Below are positions 1 through 6,042 of a stretch of 6,042 nucleotides of DNA, piece by piece. The stretch is from CBDUXZ01 sp965371325 [NCBI: uncultured bacterium] (lineage in GTDB: Bacteria > JAUYMQ01): NCBI GenBank assembly GCA_965371325.1, contig CBDUXZ010000134.1:1-6042 (forward strand), read 5' to 3'. The notes beneath the pieces are model-generated. The model searched no databases. It saw nothing but the letters and a program-made list of their open reading frames with translations, and had not been told where the DNA came from. The translations under genes and the position numbers were made by a program. Numbering within the stretch: position 1 is the stretch's first letter; every line of letters starts with the position of its first letter.

Positions 1-1
1 C

Positions 2-463
2 GAGATCTGGAACGGCCTCGTCTTCCACTTCACCCAGCACGCGCCTGTCTGGGGAGCGCCGGGCGACACCGCCTATCTGATTCTGATCGGTCTGAACATC
101 GAGATCTGTTTCATGTTCGCCATCGTGGGGATCATCTTCTCGAAGCTTTTGCCGGCAGACAAGAATATGAAAATTCTCGGTCTGCCCAACCGGCTCTTCA
201 TTGCCACGGCGGGGTCGCTCTTTTGCGTTTTCGTAGAGGTCTTCTTCCTGAACCCCGTTGGCGCGCTCACCTGGGACTGGCCGTGGTGGAACGCACGCGC
301 ACCGTGGCTCATCTTTTTGTTCGGCTACCTAACGTTCTTTCTGGCGGCGTTCTGGGTGTACGACATGGCGACCATTAGAAAAAAGGCCATGACGGTCGGG
401 GGCATCTACGCATTCGACATCGCATGCCTTGTGGTCTTTGCAGGCATCCTGAAGTGGATCTAG
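2..463 (+). CDS. Multi-span integral membrane protein, 5'-truncated by window edge
   Basis: The frame is open from base 2 to the TAG at 461-463 and gives 153 residues. The ATG at 113 is internal, because the frame continues upstream with plausible protein (EIWNGLVFHFTQ), so the true start lies outside the window. By eye there are four hydrophobic segments, at about visible residues 24-47, 63-83, 101-120 and 132-151. They are joined by a short basic loop (PADKNMK) and an aromatic stretch (TWDWPWWN, about 90-97) likely to sit at a membrane interface. Glu34, Glu79 and Asp139 fall inside or at the edge of predicted spans, which is unusual for a purely structural membrane protein. I do not recognise a family and assign no function. 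The glycosyltransferase gene follows 93 bp downstream on the same strand, so co-transcription is plausible. A diverged copy of this protein's C-terminus lies at 1720-1770. Confidence 0.8.
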   Translation, partial: EIWNGLVFHFTQHAPVWGAPGDTAYLILIGLNIEICFMFAIVGIIFSKLLPADKNMKILGLPNRLFIATAGSLFCVFVEVFFLNPVGALTWDWPWWNARAPWLIFLFGYLTFFLAAFWVYDMATIRKKAMTVGGIYAFDIACLVVFAGILKWI

Positions 464-556
464 GGCCGGCGTGCGTGAGCGATCGGCGAAAGAGATGCAT
501 CTGATCCCGGGCGAAGTGCAAATGTAAATGAAGGAACCGCCGGGGGAAAGCGCCCG
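464..556 (+). other. Short intergenic gap before the glycosyltransferase gene
   Basis: These 93 bp separate the membrane-protein stop from the glycosyltransferase start. I see no convincing sigma70 promoter, no stem followed by a T-run, and no reading frame worth calling. A 10-bp perfect palindrome (AGATGCATCT, 493-502) is present but too short to interpret. The downstream end carries the ribosome binding site listed separately. The absence of a clear terminator or promoter is compatible with the two flanking genes sharing a transcript. Confidence 0.4.
542..550 (+). promoter_or_regulatory. Ribosome binding site of the glycosyltransferase gene
   Basis: GGGGGAAAG ends six bases before the ATG at 557. 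This is a purine-rich Shine-Dalgarno-like stretch at normal spacing. It supports 557 as the start, which also places a hydrophobic signal-anchor at the very N-terminus. Confidence 0.55.
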
Positions 557-1678
557 ATGATCTGGATCGTCCTCTACCTGTTGATCTATGTCGGCCTGAT
601 CCTGTACCTCGATGCTGGCGCGAGAGAGGCCGTGGCCCATAGCGAGCACCTGCCACCCGGCGGGACGCATCCCCCCGTAACGGTCATCGTGCCCGTCTTC
701 GGCGCCGATCGATTCACGGAGGGAAACTTCCGATCCTGGCTGGCACAGGACTATGGTGGAGAAATTCAATACATCTTCTCCCTGCAACGCGAGAACGACG
801 CGGCCTTCGCCGTCCTGAACCCTCTCTCCTCCGGACGCTCCTTCGAAACGATCGTGAACCCGGTGCGCGCGGGATTCAGCGGAAAGACTTCCAACCTCCA
901 TCATGGGATCCTGGAGGCAAGGCACGAGATCCTGGTTTTCAGCGACTGTGATATCTGGGCACCTCCGAATACGCTCCAGAAGATCGTGCGCCTATTCGAG
1001 AAGGGCAACGACCTGGTGAGCTGCCTCCCAAGGCACGTCGAACCCGGAAATACCTGGGGAGAGCTCTACGCCGGGCTCTGGAATCTCGTCCTCTTGATGA
1101 TATGGGCGCCTCAAAGACTCAGGGGCCGTGACCTGGGCATTGCCGGCGGAACCATGGCGATCAAAAGGCGCGACCTTGACCGGCTTGGAGGAATTGAGGC
1201 TTTCAAGGATTACCTGGCGGAGGATTTAGCGATCGGGAATGCCGCGCAAAAACAGGGGCTCAAGATAGCCCTGGGTCCGCCCGTCACCTCTTCCGTCGGT
1301 CCGATGAGCTTCCGGGAGCTATTCGATAAGTGCATGCGCACCCATCTGATTAGCATCCACATGAGCCCCCTGGGGCTCGTTGGATCCGTCTTCTTGTATC
1401 TTTTTTTCCCCGCTTACCTGCTGGTCCTGGGTTACGCGTTGTGGCGCTGGAATGTTGCCCTACTCCTCTCCTGCCTTCTCTTCATGGTGGTGAAGGGTCT
1501 GTTCGGCGGGCTATTGTCCCTTTACGCGAGCGGCCGTTTCAGGGTTCCCTACGTGTATCCCCTCGGCGACCTCTTGATGCCGATCACGTTCTTGTATGCG
1601 TTGTTTCGTCCCCGCGTTTCATGGGGAGGGCTTTCCTTCCGTGTATCCCGCGAGGGAAAACTGAAGCGCCTTGCATGA
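557..1678 (+). CDS. Membrane-bound GT2/GT21 glycosyltransferase (ceramide glucosyltransferase/HpnI-like)
   Basis: This 373-residue protein has the layout of bacterial ceramide-glucosyltransferase-like enzymes, which transfer a sugar from a nucleotide-sugar to a lipid acceptor at the cytoplasmic membrane. An N-terminal anchor (about 1-19) precedes the GT-A fold, which opens with VTVIVPVFGAD (41-51). SDCDIWAPP (129-137) supplies the D2 motif with Asp130 and Asp132. GGTMAIKR (197-204) and AEDLAIG (221-227, Asp223) supply the acceptor-side D3 region. Three hydrophobic spans follow (about 268-296, 299-320 and 333-352), then a tail (VSWGGLSFRV) like that of HpnI relatives. The usual (R/Q)xxRW motif reads K258-C-M-R261-T262, so its Trp is missing. 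No other hopanoid or sphingolipid gene is in view, so the acceptor is unknown. The TGA stop overlaps an ATG as ATGA, and the gene converges on the GNAT gene. The family is fairly sure; substrate and product are not. Confidence 0.88.
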   Translation: MIWIVLYLLIYVGLILYLDAGAREAVAHSEHLPPGGTHPPVTVIVPVFGADRFTEGNFRSWLAQDYGGEIQYIFSLQRENDAAFAVLNPLSSGRSFETIVNPVRAGFSGKTSNLHHGILEARHEILVFSDCDIWAPPNTLQKIVRLFEKGNDLVSCLPRHVEPGNTWGELYAGLWNLVLLMIWAPQRLRGRDLGIAGGTMAIKRRDLDRLGGIEAFKDYLAEDLAIGNAAQKQGLKIALGPPVTSSVGPMSFRELFDKCMRTHLISIHMSPLGLVGSVFLYLFFPAYLLVLGYALWRWNVALLLSCLLFMVVKGLFGGLLSLYASGRFRVPYVYPLGDLLMPITFLYALFRPRVSWGGLSFRVSREGKLKRLA

Positions 1679-1770
1679 CCGGCGCTTCATCGGCCAGCGC
1701 GGGATCGCTCTTCTACCCCTTCGACATCAGATGCCTTGTCCTGTTCTCGGGCGTTCGGGGATGGATTTAG
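1675..1770 (+). pseudogene. Tail remnant, or tiny ORF, related to the C-terminus of the membrane protein at 2-463
   Basis: An ATG overlapping the glycosyltransferase stop (ATGA, 1675-1678) opens 31 codons ending in TAG at 1768-1770. The last part, FYPFDIRCLVLFSGVRGWI, aligns in frame and up to the stop with YAFDIACLVVFAGILKWI from the end of the left-edge gene. Eleven residues match (Y, F, D, I, C, L, V, F, G, W, I). Over the final 51 nt (413-463 against 1720-1770) I count 36 identical bases without a gap. The simplest reading is the decayed 3' end of a second copy of that membrane-protein gene. The alternative is a real 31-residue peptide translationally coupled to the glycosyltransferase. 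Its stop overlaps the last codon of the converging GNAT gene. The resemblance is directly visible; the mechanism is inferred. Confidence 0.5.
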
Positions 1771-2843
1771 CGGCGGAAGTTTCGCCGGTAGACGAGGTAG
1801 TTCGCACAGAGCTCAGCGCCGAGGCCCAGGGCCGTCCGCCGGGAGGGCCAGTTGTCGTCGAGAACGAGCGTATAGCTCATGTACTTGTGTCCGCGCCGAA
1901 CCAGCTCCAGATACGCGTAGGCCGCCATTGCGTAGTTGAGACCACGGCCGCGGGCCTGTTCCCTCACGCCGATCCCGAGCACGTTCATCTTCTCGTCATC
2001 CGCCAGCGCGCGCCCCGCGTTGAGCGTGACGATGGGCATCATGTCCGGGTAGACGAAGAGCCAGCCGACGGGCTCGCCTCCCTCATAAGCGAGCACGGAG
2101 GTCTCGAACAGGCCGAAGGGTTCCAGAAGCTCGAAAAGGAGCGCCGTCTCTCCCTCAGTGGCCGGAAGAAATCCCCAGTGCGCCTTGAAAGCATCGTTCC
2201 ACAGGCGCGTGTAGTCCCCGACGCGCCGATCCTCCGGTACGTTCTTCAGCGGAACAATCGAGAAGCCCGCTCCCCGGGCGCTTTCGAGGGAGCTCTCCCA
2301 CCGTGAAACGCGCTCGTCGCTGACCCGGATCTTGTAATCCACCATCCCCTTCTCCGTTTCGAAACCCGCCTGCTTGAGGAGCACGTGGTAGTAGTCGGGA
2401 TTCTGTCGCAGAAGGCTCGGCGGCAGCTTTTCGTAGGCGTCGATCGTGAAGGGGAAGTCGAGCATCCCGAAGCCCGCCCGTGCCGCCTCCATTCCCTTCC
2501 CGGCGAGCCAGTCGCAGGCCGCCCCCATGAGCGAGCGCACGGCTTCCCGCGCTCCCGGAAGCGCCTCGAAGAAGATGATGTGTCCGAGCTTCTCCTTCCA
2601 GTGGCGGATGTAGCGGTGATCGACCACCGCCGCGGCGCGCGCCAGAATCTTGCCGTCCTCCCTAGCCACGAAGGGGCAAATGTCACGGTCTTCCGCGTAA
2701 GGGCTGTCGCCCATCAGCACCGGGAGGTAGAGCGGCAGATTCGCGGGCCAGCGCGCGGATCGGTATTCGTAGACCTCGTTCTGGAAAAGAACGAACTCGG
2801 TGAGGGCCTCTTCGCCCTTCGGAACTTCGATGGAGACAGGCAC
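1767..2843 (-). CDS. GNAT-type N-acyltransferase, large two-lobe form
   Basis: The protein is predicted to transfer an acyl group from acyl-CoA to an unidentified acceptor in the cytoplasm. From the GTG at 2843 it has 358 residues, typical of the roughly 370-residue bacterial GNAT family that starts with a divergent N-terminal lobe (here FVLFQNEVYEYRSARWPANLP). Family landmarks are NPDYYHVLLKQAGFE at about 148-162, a GEPVGWLFVYPD strand pair at about 256-267, the acyl-CoA pyrophosphate loop VREQARGRGL at about 293-302 (R/QxxGxG/A type), and LVLDDNWPSRRTALGLGAE at about 326-344. The frame stays open upstream to a GTG at 2948, but that stretch is repeat DNA. I chose 2843 because GGGAG sits six bases before it and because MPVSIEVPKGEEAL resembles normal family N-termini. 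The gene lies 112 bp downstream of the ATPase-cyclase gene on the same strand and ends tail-to-tail with the glycosyltransferase region. The acceptor cannot be inferred. Confidence 0.85.
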   Translation of the reverse strand: MPVSIEVPKGEEALTEFVLFQNEVYEYRSARWPANLPLYLPVLMGDSPYAEDRDICPFVAREDGKILARAAAVVDHRYIRHWKEKLGHIIFFEALPGAREAVRSLMGAACDWLAGKGMEAARAGFGMLDFPFTIDAYEKLPPSLLRQNPDYYHVLLKQAGFETEKGMVDYKIRVSDERVSRWESSLESARGAGFSIVPLKNVPEDRRVGDYTRLWNDAFKAHWGFLPATEGETALLFELLEPFGLFETSVLAYEGGEPVGWLFVYPDMMPIVTLNAGRALADDEKMNVLGIGVREQARGRGLNYAMAAYAYLELVRRGHKYMSYTLVLDDNWPSRRTALGLGAELCANYLVYRRNFRR

Positions 2844-2849
2844 GGCAGG

Positions 2850-2854
2850 CTCCC
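2850..2854 (-). promoter_or_regulatory. Ribosome binding site that decides the GNAT start
   Basis: On the minus strand GGGAG is followed by six bases and then the GTG at 2843-2841. It is a good Shine-Dalgarno match lying just outside the palindromic repeat. It favours this start over the GTG at 2948, which is inside the repeat and has only AAAATTAA immediately upstream. Confidence 0.55.
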
Positions 2855-2864
2855 AGGTGGCGTA

Positions 2865-2950
2865 GGCGAAAACCGCGGCGAAAACCTGGGACACAGTCCC
2901 AAACAGAGGGACAGTCCCGGTTTTCGCCGGAAAGGGGGACTGTCCCACTT
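2865..2950. repeat. REP-like palindromic repeat cluster with GGGACNGTCCC cores
   Basis: Three near-palindromic cores lie within 60 bp: GGGACACAGTCCC (2888-2900), GGGACAGTCCC (2908-2918) and GGGACTGTCCC (2936-2946). The last two are exact reverse complements. Around them GGCGAAAACC occurs at 2865-2874 and 2877-2886 and inverted as GGTTTTCGCC at 2919-2928. Together 2877-2900 and 2908-2928 form one long hairpin: 10 bp, a one-base bulge, 5 bp, a small internal bulge and 5 bp, closed by the loop AAACAGA. Intergenic position, compactness and alternating inverted cores are typical of REP/BIME elements mobilised by RAYT (TnpA_REP) transposases, and similar GGGACNGTCCC units are frequent in several environmental bacterial lineages. 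No transposase gene is in the window. The hairpin lies in the spacer after the ATPase-cyclase stop and could stabilise or attenuate read-through into the GNAT gene. It lacks a T-run and is not a classic terminator. Confidence 0.75.
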
Positions 2951-2955
2951 AATTT

Positions 2956-5900
2956 TTACCCGCCGGTGCCTGACCAGGCCACCGGGTGAAGAGCGTAGGT
3001 CCCTGAAAGGCCCTTGAGGGCCACCTCACGCGGCTCGTCGAAGGAAACGTCGCCGCTGCTCGAGGTCAGCTCCTTCACCAGGGACGAGACGAGTATCTCC
3101 CTGGCCTGCGCCTGGGCGGCAATACGCGCCGCCAGGATGACCGACTTGCCAAAGAACTTGTCCGCCTCGCGAATGGCCTCGCCGGTGTGGATGCCTATCC
3201 GCACGCGAATGGGCTGGTCGGGATGATCGGTGCAGTACCGGTCGAAGGCGCGCTGGATGGCGGTGGCGCAGTCAAGGGCGCGCCGCGCGCTGGCGAAGGC
3301 GAGCAGGAAGCCGTCCCCCTGAAGCTCCACCTCGTAGCCGCCGTGGGCGGAGAGATGCTCGCGCACGATGCGGTGGTGGGCGCGGATGACCTGGTGGGCC
3401 TTCTTGTCGCCCAGCTTCTCTGTCATCGCGGTGAAGCCTTCCATGTCGCTGAACATGAGGGTCACTGTGCCATCGGGCGCCGCGTGCCGTTGCAGGTCGG
3501 GCTGATCGCGCTTCACCGCCGAGATCACCGCGTCGATGGAAGTCCGCGTGTCGGAGGGATCAACCCCCTGTGCTTTGAGCTTGTCGGCCAGCACGCCCTC
3601 GATCCAGTGCGGGCCCCAGCCCATGCGCCGGTAGCAATCGAGCGCCGCGTCGAGCTTTTCGATGGCGCGGCTCGTTTCACCGGCATCCAGTAATGCGCGG
3701 CCCCAGTCGTGCAGCGTCGGTGCCTCATGCATTGCGAAATCGTACTGTCGCAAGCCTTCCACGGCCTTTGAGAAGAGCGGGTCGGCCTTTGCCATCCTGC
3801 CGTGAGCGGCCTCGAGGACGGCCTCCACCCGGGTCAGCAGGGATCCGAGCGCGCGCCAGTCCTCTTCCGTCCCCATGATCTCGCGGCACCGTTGCACGAG
3901 CTCTTCCGCCTTGTCGAGCTTTCCCCTCCTTATGTGCAAGAGGGAAAGATCGAGCGCCGGGTAGGTTTCGTAGGCTGAAGCGCCTCCCTCGTGTGCGATG
4001 GCAAGCGCCCTCTGGTACATCGCCTCGGCGCCCGCAATATCGCCATTCGCATCGCGCAGCCGTCCGATCCAGCCGAGGTAGATTTGTTCTTGCAGGCGGT
4101 TTCCGGCTCGGCGAACCAATTCGAGCAGGCGGCCCTCGCCCTTCTCTCCCTCCTCCCAATTTCCTTGTGTCAAAGCCATCGGCCCGATCATCGGCGCTTG
4201 GGTTCCTTTCCACCCCGAGCCGGAGTCGCGCGCGAACCGTTTTGATTGCTCGAGATCCCCGACTAGGAGGCTGGTGTAGGACAGCGCGGCCAGAAGTCGT
4301 TGTCGCTGTGAGAGAGCCTGGGCTGTACGGGGCTTGGCCAGCTCGCGCTTGAGCGAGCTCTCCGCGTCGTGCGGATCGCCCAGATGGAACGACCAGGACG
4401 CCCTGAACCAGGCCCCGAGAAATCCCGCCATCACGTGGTTCAGGCGATCGGCCGCTTCCCATCCCCGCTGGATCAAGGCGCGCCCCTCCGAGATTCGCCC
4501 GCTATTTGAGACGAGATAGCCGTGCAGAACGGCCGCATTGGCCCAGAGCGCCTCGTCGCCGAGCTTCTCCGCGATCTCGAGCGCCCGGGCGGAAGCGCGC
4601 AGTCCCTCCTCGTTCCGCATCCCCCAGATCGCGGCGCTCGCGAGGCCAATGTTGAGATAGGCCTGGGAAGCCCTGAGAGGTCCTTCGGAAATGACCGGCT
4701 CCGCCGCGTGCAGGTGCTCAAGGGCGAGCTCGATGTTCATGCGCTCGACATCGAAAGCCAGATGAAATCCGAGGCGCGAGTGCATCTGGGCGGCGCGTTC
4801 CCTTTGCCCGGTCGCCTCGTAGAGACGCAGGGCGTCCTCGATGCACCGGATGCCCTTCTCGGTATCGATCCCCGTGGCGTACATGAGATCGCCCAGCCGT
4901 TCGGAGAGGGCGGCGCGTTGCTCGGGCTCGACCCCCTGTTCCTCCATCATCTCGCGCGCCGCCTCGAGATGGGTCACGGCATCCTCCCATGCGAACAGGC
5001 TTCCAGCCGCCTCGGCGGCACGGAGAGAATAGTCGAGCGCCCTCATCGGATCAGCCGCGGCGCCCGCCATCCGGTAGTGCCGCGCCAGCGTGGCGACGCG
5101 CGGCCCGAGGTTGCGGGCGTGAACGGTCTCGATGGCCTCCGCGGCCTTCAGGTGGTGCCGCTGCTTTCGCGGGAGGCTCAGCTCCTCGTAGAGCGTCTCG
5201 CGCACGAGCGCGTGGGTGAAGGCGTAGGTGGGTGTTCCCTGCCCGCGGACCTCGACGAGGAGGTGGACGGCCAGCGCTTCCTCAATGACATTCAGGAGCG
5301 CGTCCTCATCGAGGCCGGCCATACTCCCCAGAACGGGGAACTCGAACTCGCGCCCCAGGACCGCCGCCTGGGTCAACGCCCTGTTGCTCTCCTCGGACAG
5401 CCGAGAGAGCCGCCGCCCGATGACCTCGCGCACCCCTTCGGGGATGCCGAGGTCGTCCATCGATCGGGCGTCGCTCACCCAGCGCCCTTCCTTCCGGTAG
5501 AGCGCACCCGTCTCGACCAGGTGGCGCACGGTCTCCTCGAGAAAGAAGGGGTTTCCCTCCGTTTCCCGGAAAAGCGCCCGGGACAGCTGGAGTCCCACCT
5601 CGTCCATGTCGTGCGCGGCCCGTGCTTCCAGAAACGCCGTCACTTCATCCTGGCTGAAACCCCTCAGAAGAATGCGCTCGTAGAGACGCTCACGTCTGAG
5701 GGCGGCCAGCACGTCCGAAAGGGGGTGGCTTCGATCCAGATCCACGTCACGGTAGGTTCCAACAACGAGAATGCGGTTTCCCTTGAGGCGGCGCACCAGG
5801 TGCTGAAGGAGAAGAAGGGACGGCTTGTCGCCCCAGTGCAAATCGTCGAGGACGAGCAGGATCGGATTCTCGCGCGAGGCGTTGACGAGAAAGTTCGTGA

Positions 5901-6042
5901 CGCTTTCGAAGAGGCGATAGCGCTCCTGCTCCGGTTCCGTATCAGCGGCGGCGGGGAGATTCGGCAGCCGCTGGCGGATTTCCGAGACGAGCTTCGCAAC
6001 GTCGGAGGCCCCCTCGCCCAGCTCCTCGCGCAGCGCCTCGGC
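2956..6042 (-). CDS. AAA-type ATPase - TPR - class III nucleotidyl cyclase signalling protein, 5'-truncated by window edge
   Basis: The frame is open from the right edge to the TAA at 2956-2958 and gives 1028 visible residues. A start at 5841 would cut through the Walker B motif, so the true start lies beyond 6042. Walker B is ILLVLDDLHWGD (about 61-72) and a sensor-like strand is LVVGTYRD (92-99). The ATPase lid/winged-helix part includes NPFFLEE (164-170) and EGVREVIGRRLSRLS (202-216). This is the AAA_16/COG3899 type of predicted ATPase; the P-loop is off the edge. Residues of about 290-830 are helical Ala/Leu-rich repeats of TPR character, probably for protein binding. A linker (SIDAVISAVKRDQPDL) leads to a class III cyclase domain from about 858. 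Metal-binding positions Asp866 (FSDMEGFT) and Asp910 (QGDGF) and Arg973 (LAARIA) are present. The purine-selecting Lys position is Glu906, its Asp/Thr partner is Lys962, and the transition-state Asn position is Ile969. A cytoplasmic signalling role is likely, but cyclase activity is uncertain. A kinase or other N-terminal domain may lie outside the window. Confidence 0.88.
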   Translation of the reverse strand, partial: AEALREELGEGASDVAKLVSEIRQRLPNLPAAADTEPEQERYRLFESVTNFLVNASRENPILLVLDDLHWGDKPSLLLLQHLVRRLKGNRILVVGTYRDVDLDRSHPLSDVLAALRRERLYERILLRGFSQDEVTAFLEARAAHDMDEVGLQLSRALFRETEGNPFFLEETVRHLVETGALYRKEGRWVSDARSMDDLGIPEGVREVIGRRLSRLSEESNRALTQAAVLGREFEFPVLGSMAGLDEDALLNVIEEALAVHLLVEVRGQGTPTYAFTHALVRETLYEELSLPRKQRHHLKAAEAIETVHARNLGPRVATLARHYRMAGAAADPMRALDYSLRAAEAAGSLFAWEDAVTHLEAAREMMEEQGVEPEQRAALSERLGDLMYATGIDTEKGIRCIEDALRLYEATGQRERAAQMHSRLGFHLAFDVERMNIELALEHLHAAEPVISEGPLRASQAYLNIGLASAAIWGMRNEEGLRASARALEIAEKLGDEALWANAAVLHGYLVSNSGRISEGRALIQRGWEAADRLNHVMAGFLGAWFRASWSFHLGDPHDAESSLKRELAKPRTAQALSQRQRLLAALSYTSLLVGDLEQSKRFARDSGSGWKGTQAPMIGPMALTQGNWEEGEKGEGRLLELVRRAGNRLQEQIYLGWIGRLRDANGDIAGAEAMYQRALAIAHEGGASAYETYPALDLSLLHIRRGKLDKAEELVQRCREIMGTEEDWRALGSLLTRVEAVLEAAHGRMAKADPLFSKAVEGLRQYDFAMHEAPTLHDWGRALLDAGETSRAIEKLDAALDCYRRMGWGPHWIEGVLADKLKAQGVDPSDTRTSIDAVISAVKRDQPDLQRHAAPDGTVTLMFSDMEGFTAMTEKLGDKKAHQVIRAHHRIVREHLSAHGGYEVELQGDGFLLAFASARRALDCATAIQRAFDRYCTDHPDQPIRVRIGIHTGEAIREADKFFGKSVILAARIAAQAQAREILVSSLVKELTSSSGDVSFDEPREVALKGLSGTYALHPVAWSGTGG

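Noticed and set aside
493-502. 10-bp palindrome AGATGCATCT upstream of the glycosyltransferase
   Set aside because: It is a single short palindrome with no second copy or promoter nearby, expected by chance at this length scale.
329-925. Minus-strand 198-codon frame across the end of the membrane-protein gene and the start of the glycosyltransferase
   Set aside because: It overlaps two plus-strand genes with recognisable protein features and has no motif of its own.
1771-1787. Small hairpin (7-bp stem with one wobble) between the converging genes as a terminator
   Set aside because: It lies inside the last codons of the GNAT gene, has a three-base loop and no following T-run on either strand, so it is too weak to call.
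1671-2306. Plus-strand 211-codon frame starting at the end of the glycosyltransferase
   Set aside because: Most of it is antisense to the GNAT gene, including its conserved CoA-binding motif. Only the separate 31-codon frame at 1675-1770 has an independent reason to be noted.
2385-3017. Long plus-strand open frame (210 codons) opposite the GNAT gene
   Set aside because: It lies antisense to a well-supported GNAT protein, crosses the palindromic repeat, and its Arg/Gly/Val-rich product has no family features. It is a by-product of high GC.
3187-3693. Plus-strand open frame opposite the cyclase domain
   Set aside because: It is antisense to a clear class III cyclase domain, shows no motifs, and has the composition of a shadow frame.
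3725-4462. Minus-strand 245-codon frame inside the ATPase-TPR gene
   Set aside because: It is a different frame of the same strand within a continuous TPR-coding region. The product is Arg/Gly-rich and low in complexity.

Overview
The window looks like chromosomal DNA from a GC-rich, probably uncultured, Gram-negative bacterium. The large ATPase-TPR-cyclase protein, the HpnI/ceramide-type glycosyltransferase and the GGGACNGTCCC palindromes recall deltaproteobacterial or related environmental lineages. This placement is an inference from style and carries low confidence; there is no rRNA or marker gene.

Layout. On the plus strand, the 3' part of a multi-span membrane protein gene (2-463, cut by the left edge) is followed after 93 bp by a complete GT2/GT21-type membrane glycosyltransferase gene (557-1678). 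A 31-codon reading frame (1675-1770) overlaps the glycosyltransferase stop as ATGA. Its last 19 or so codons are a diverged copy of the C-terminus of the membrane protein at the left edge. Converging from the other side on the minus strand are a GNAT-type acyltransferase gene (best start 2843, stop at 1767) and, upstream of it, a very large gene running off the right edge (stop at 2956). The large gene encodes an AAA-type ATPase, a long TPR region and a C-terminal class III nucleotidyl-cyclase domain. The 112 bp between the two minus-strand genes is mostly a compact palindromic repeat cluster (2865-2950) with three GGGAC-GTCCC cores and three GGCGAAAACC arms, resembling REP elements.

How the genes may work together. 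The membrane protein and the glycosyltransferase could form one plus-strand unit acting on a lipid or envelope substrate. The ATPase-TPR-cyclase is a signalling protein of unknown input. The GNAT gene lies downstream on the same strand, separated by the repeat, and no functional link is evident. No mobile-element gene, CRISPR array, tRNA or rRNA was seen. The most unusual points are the duplicated gene tail on both sides of the glycosyltransferase, the repeat cluster that the GNAT frame reads through without a stop, and the cyclase domain, in which both purine-selecting positions and the transition-state Asn position are replaced.
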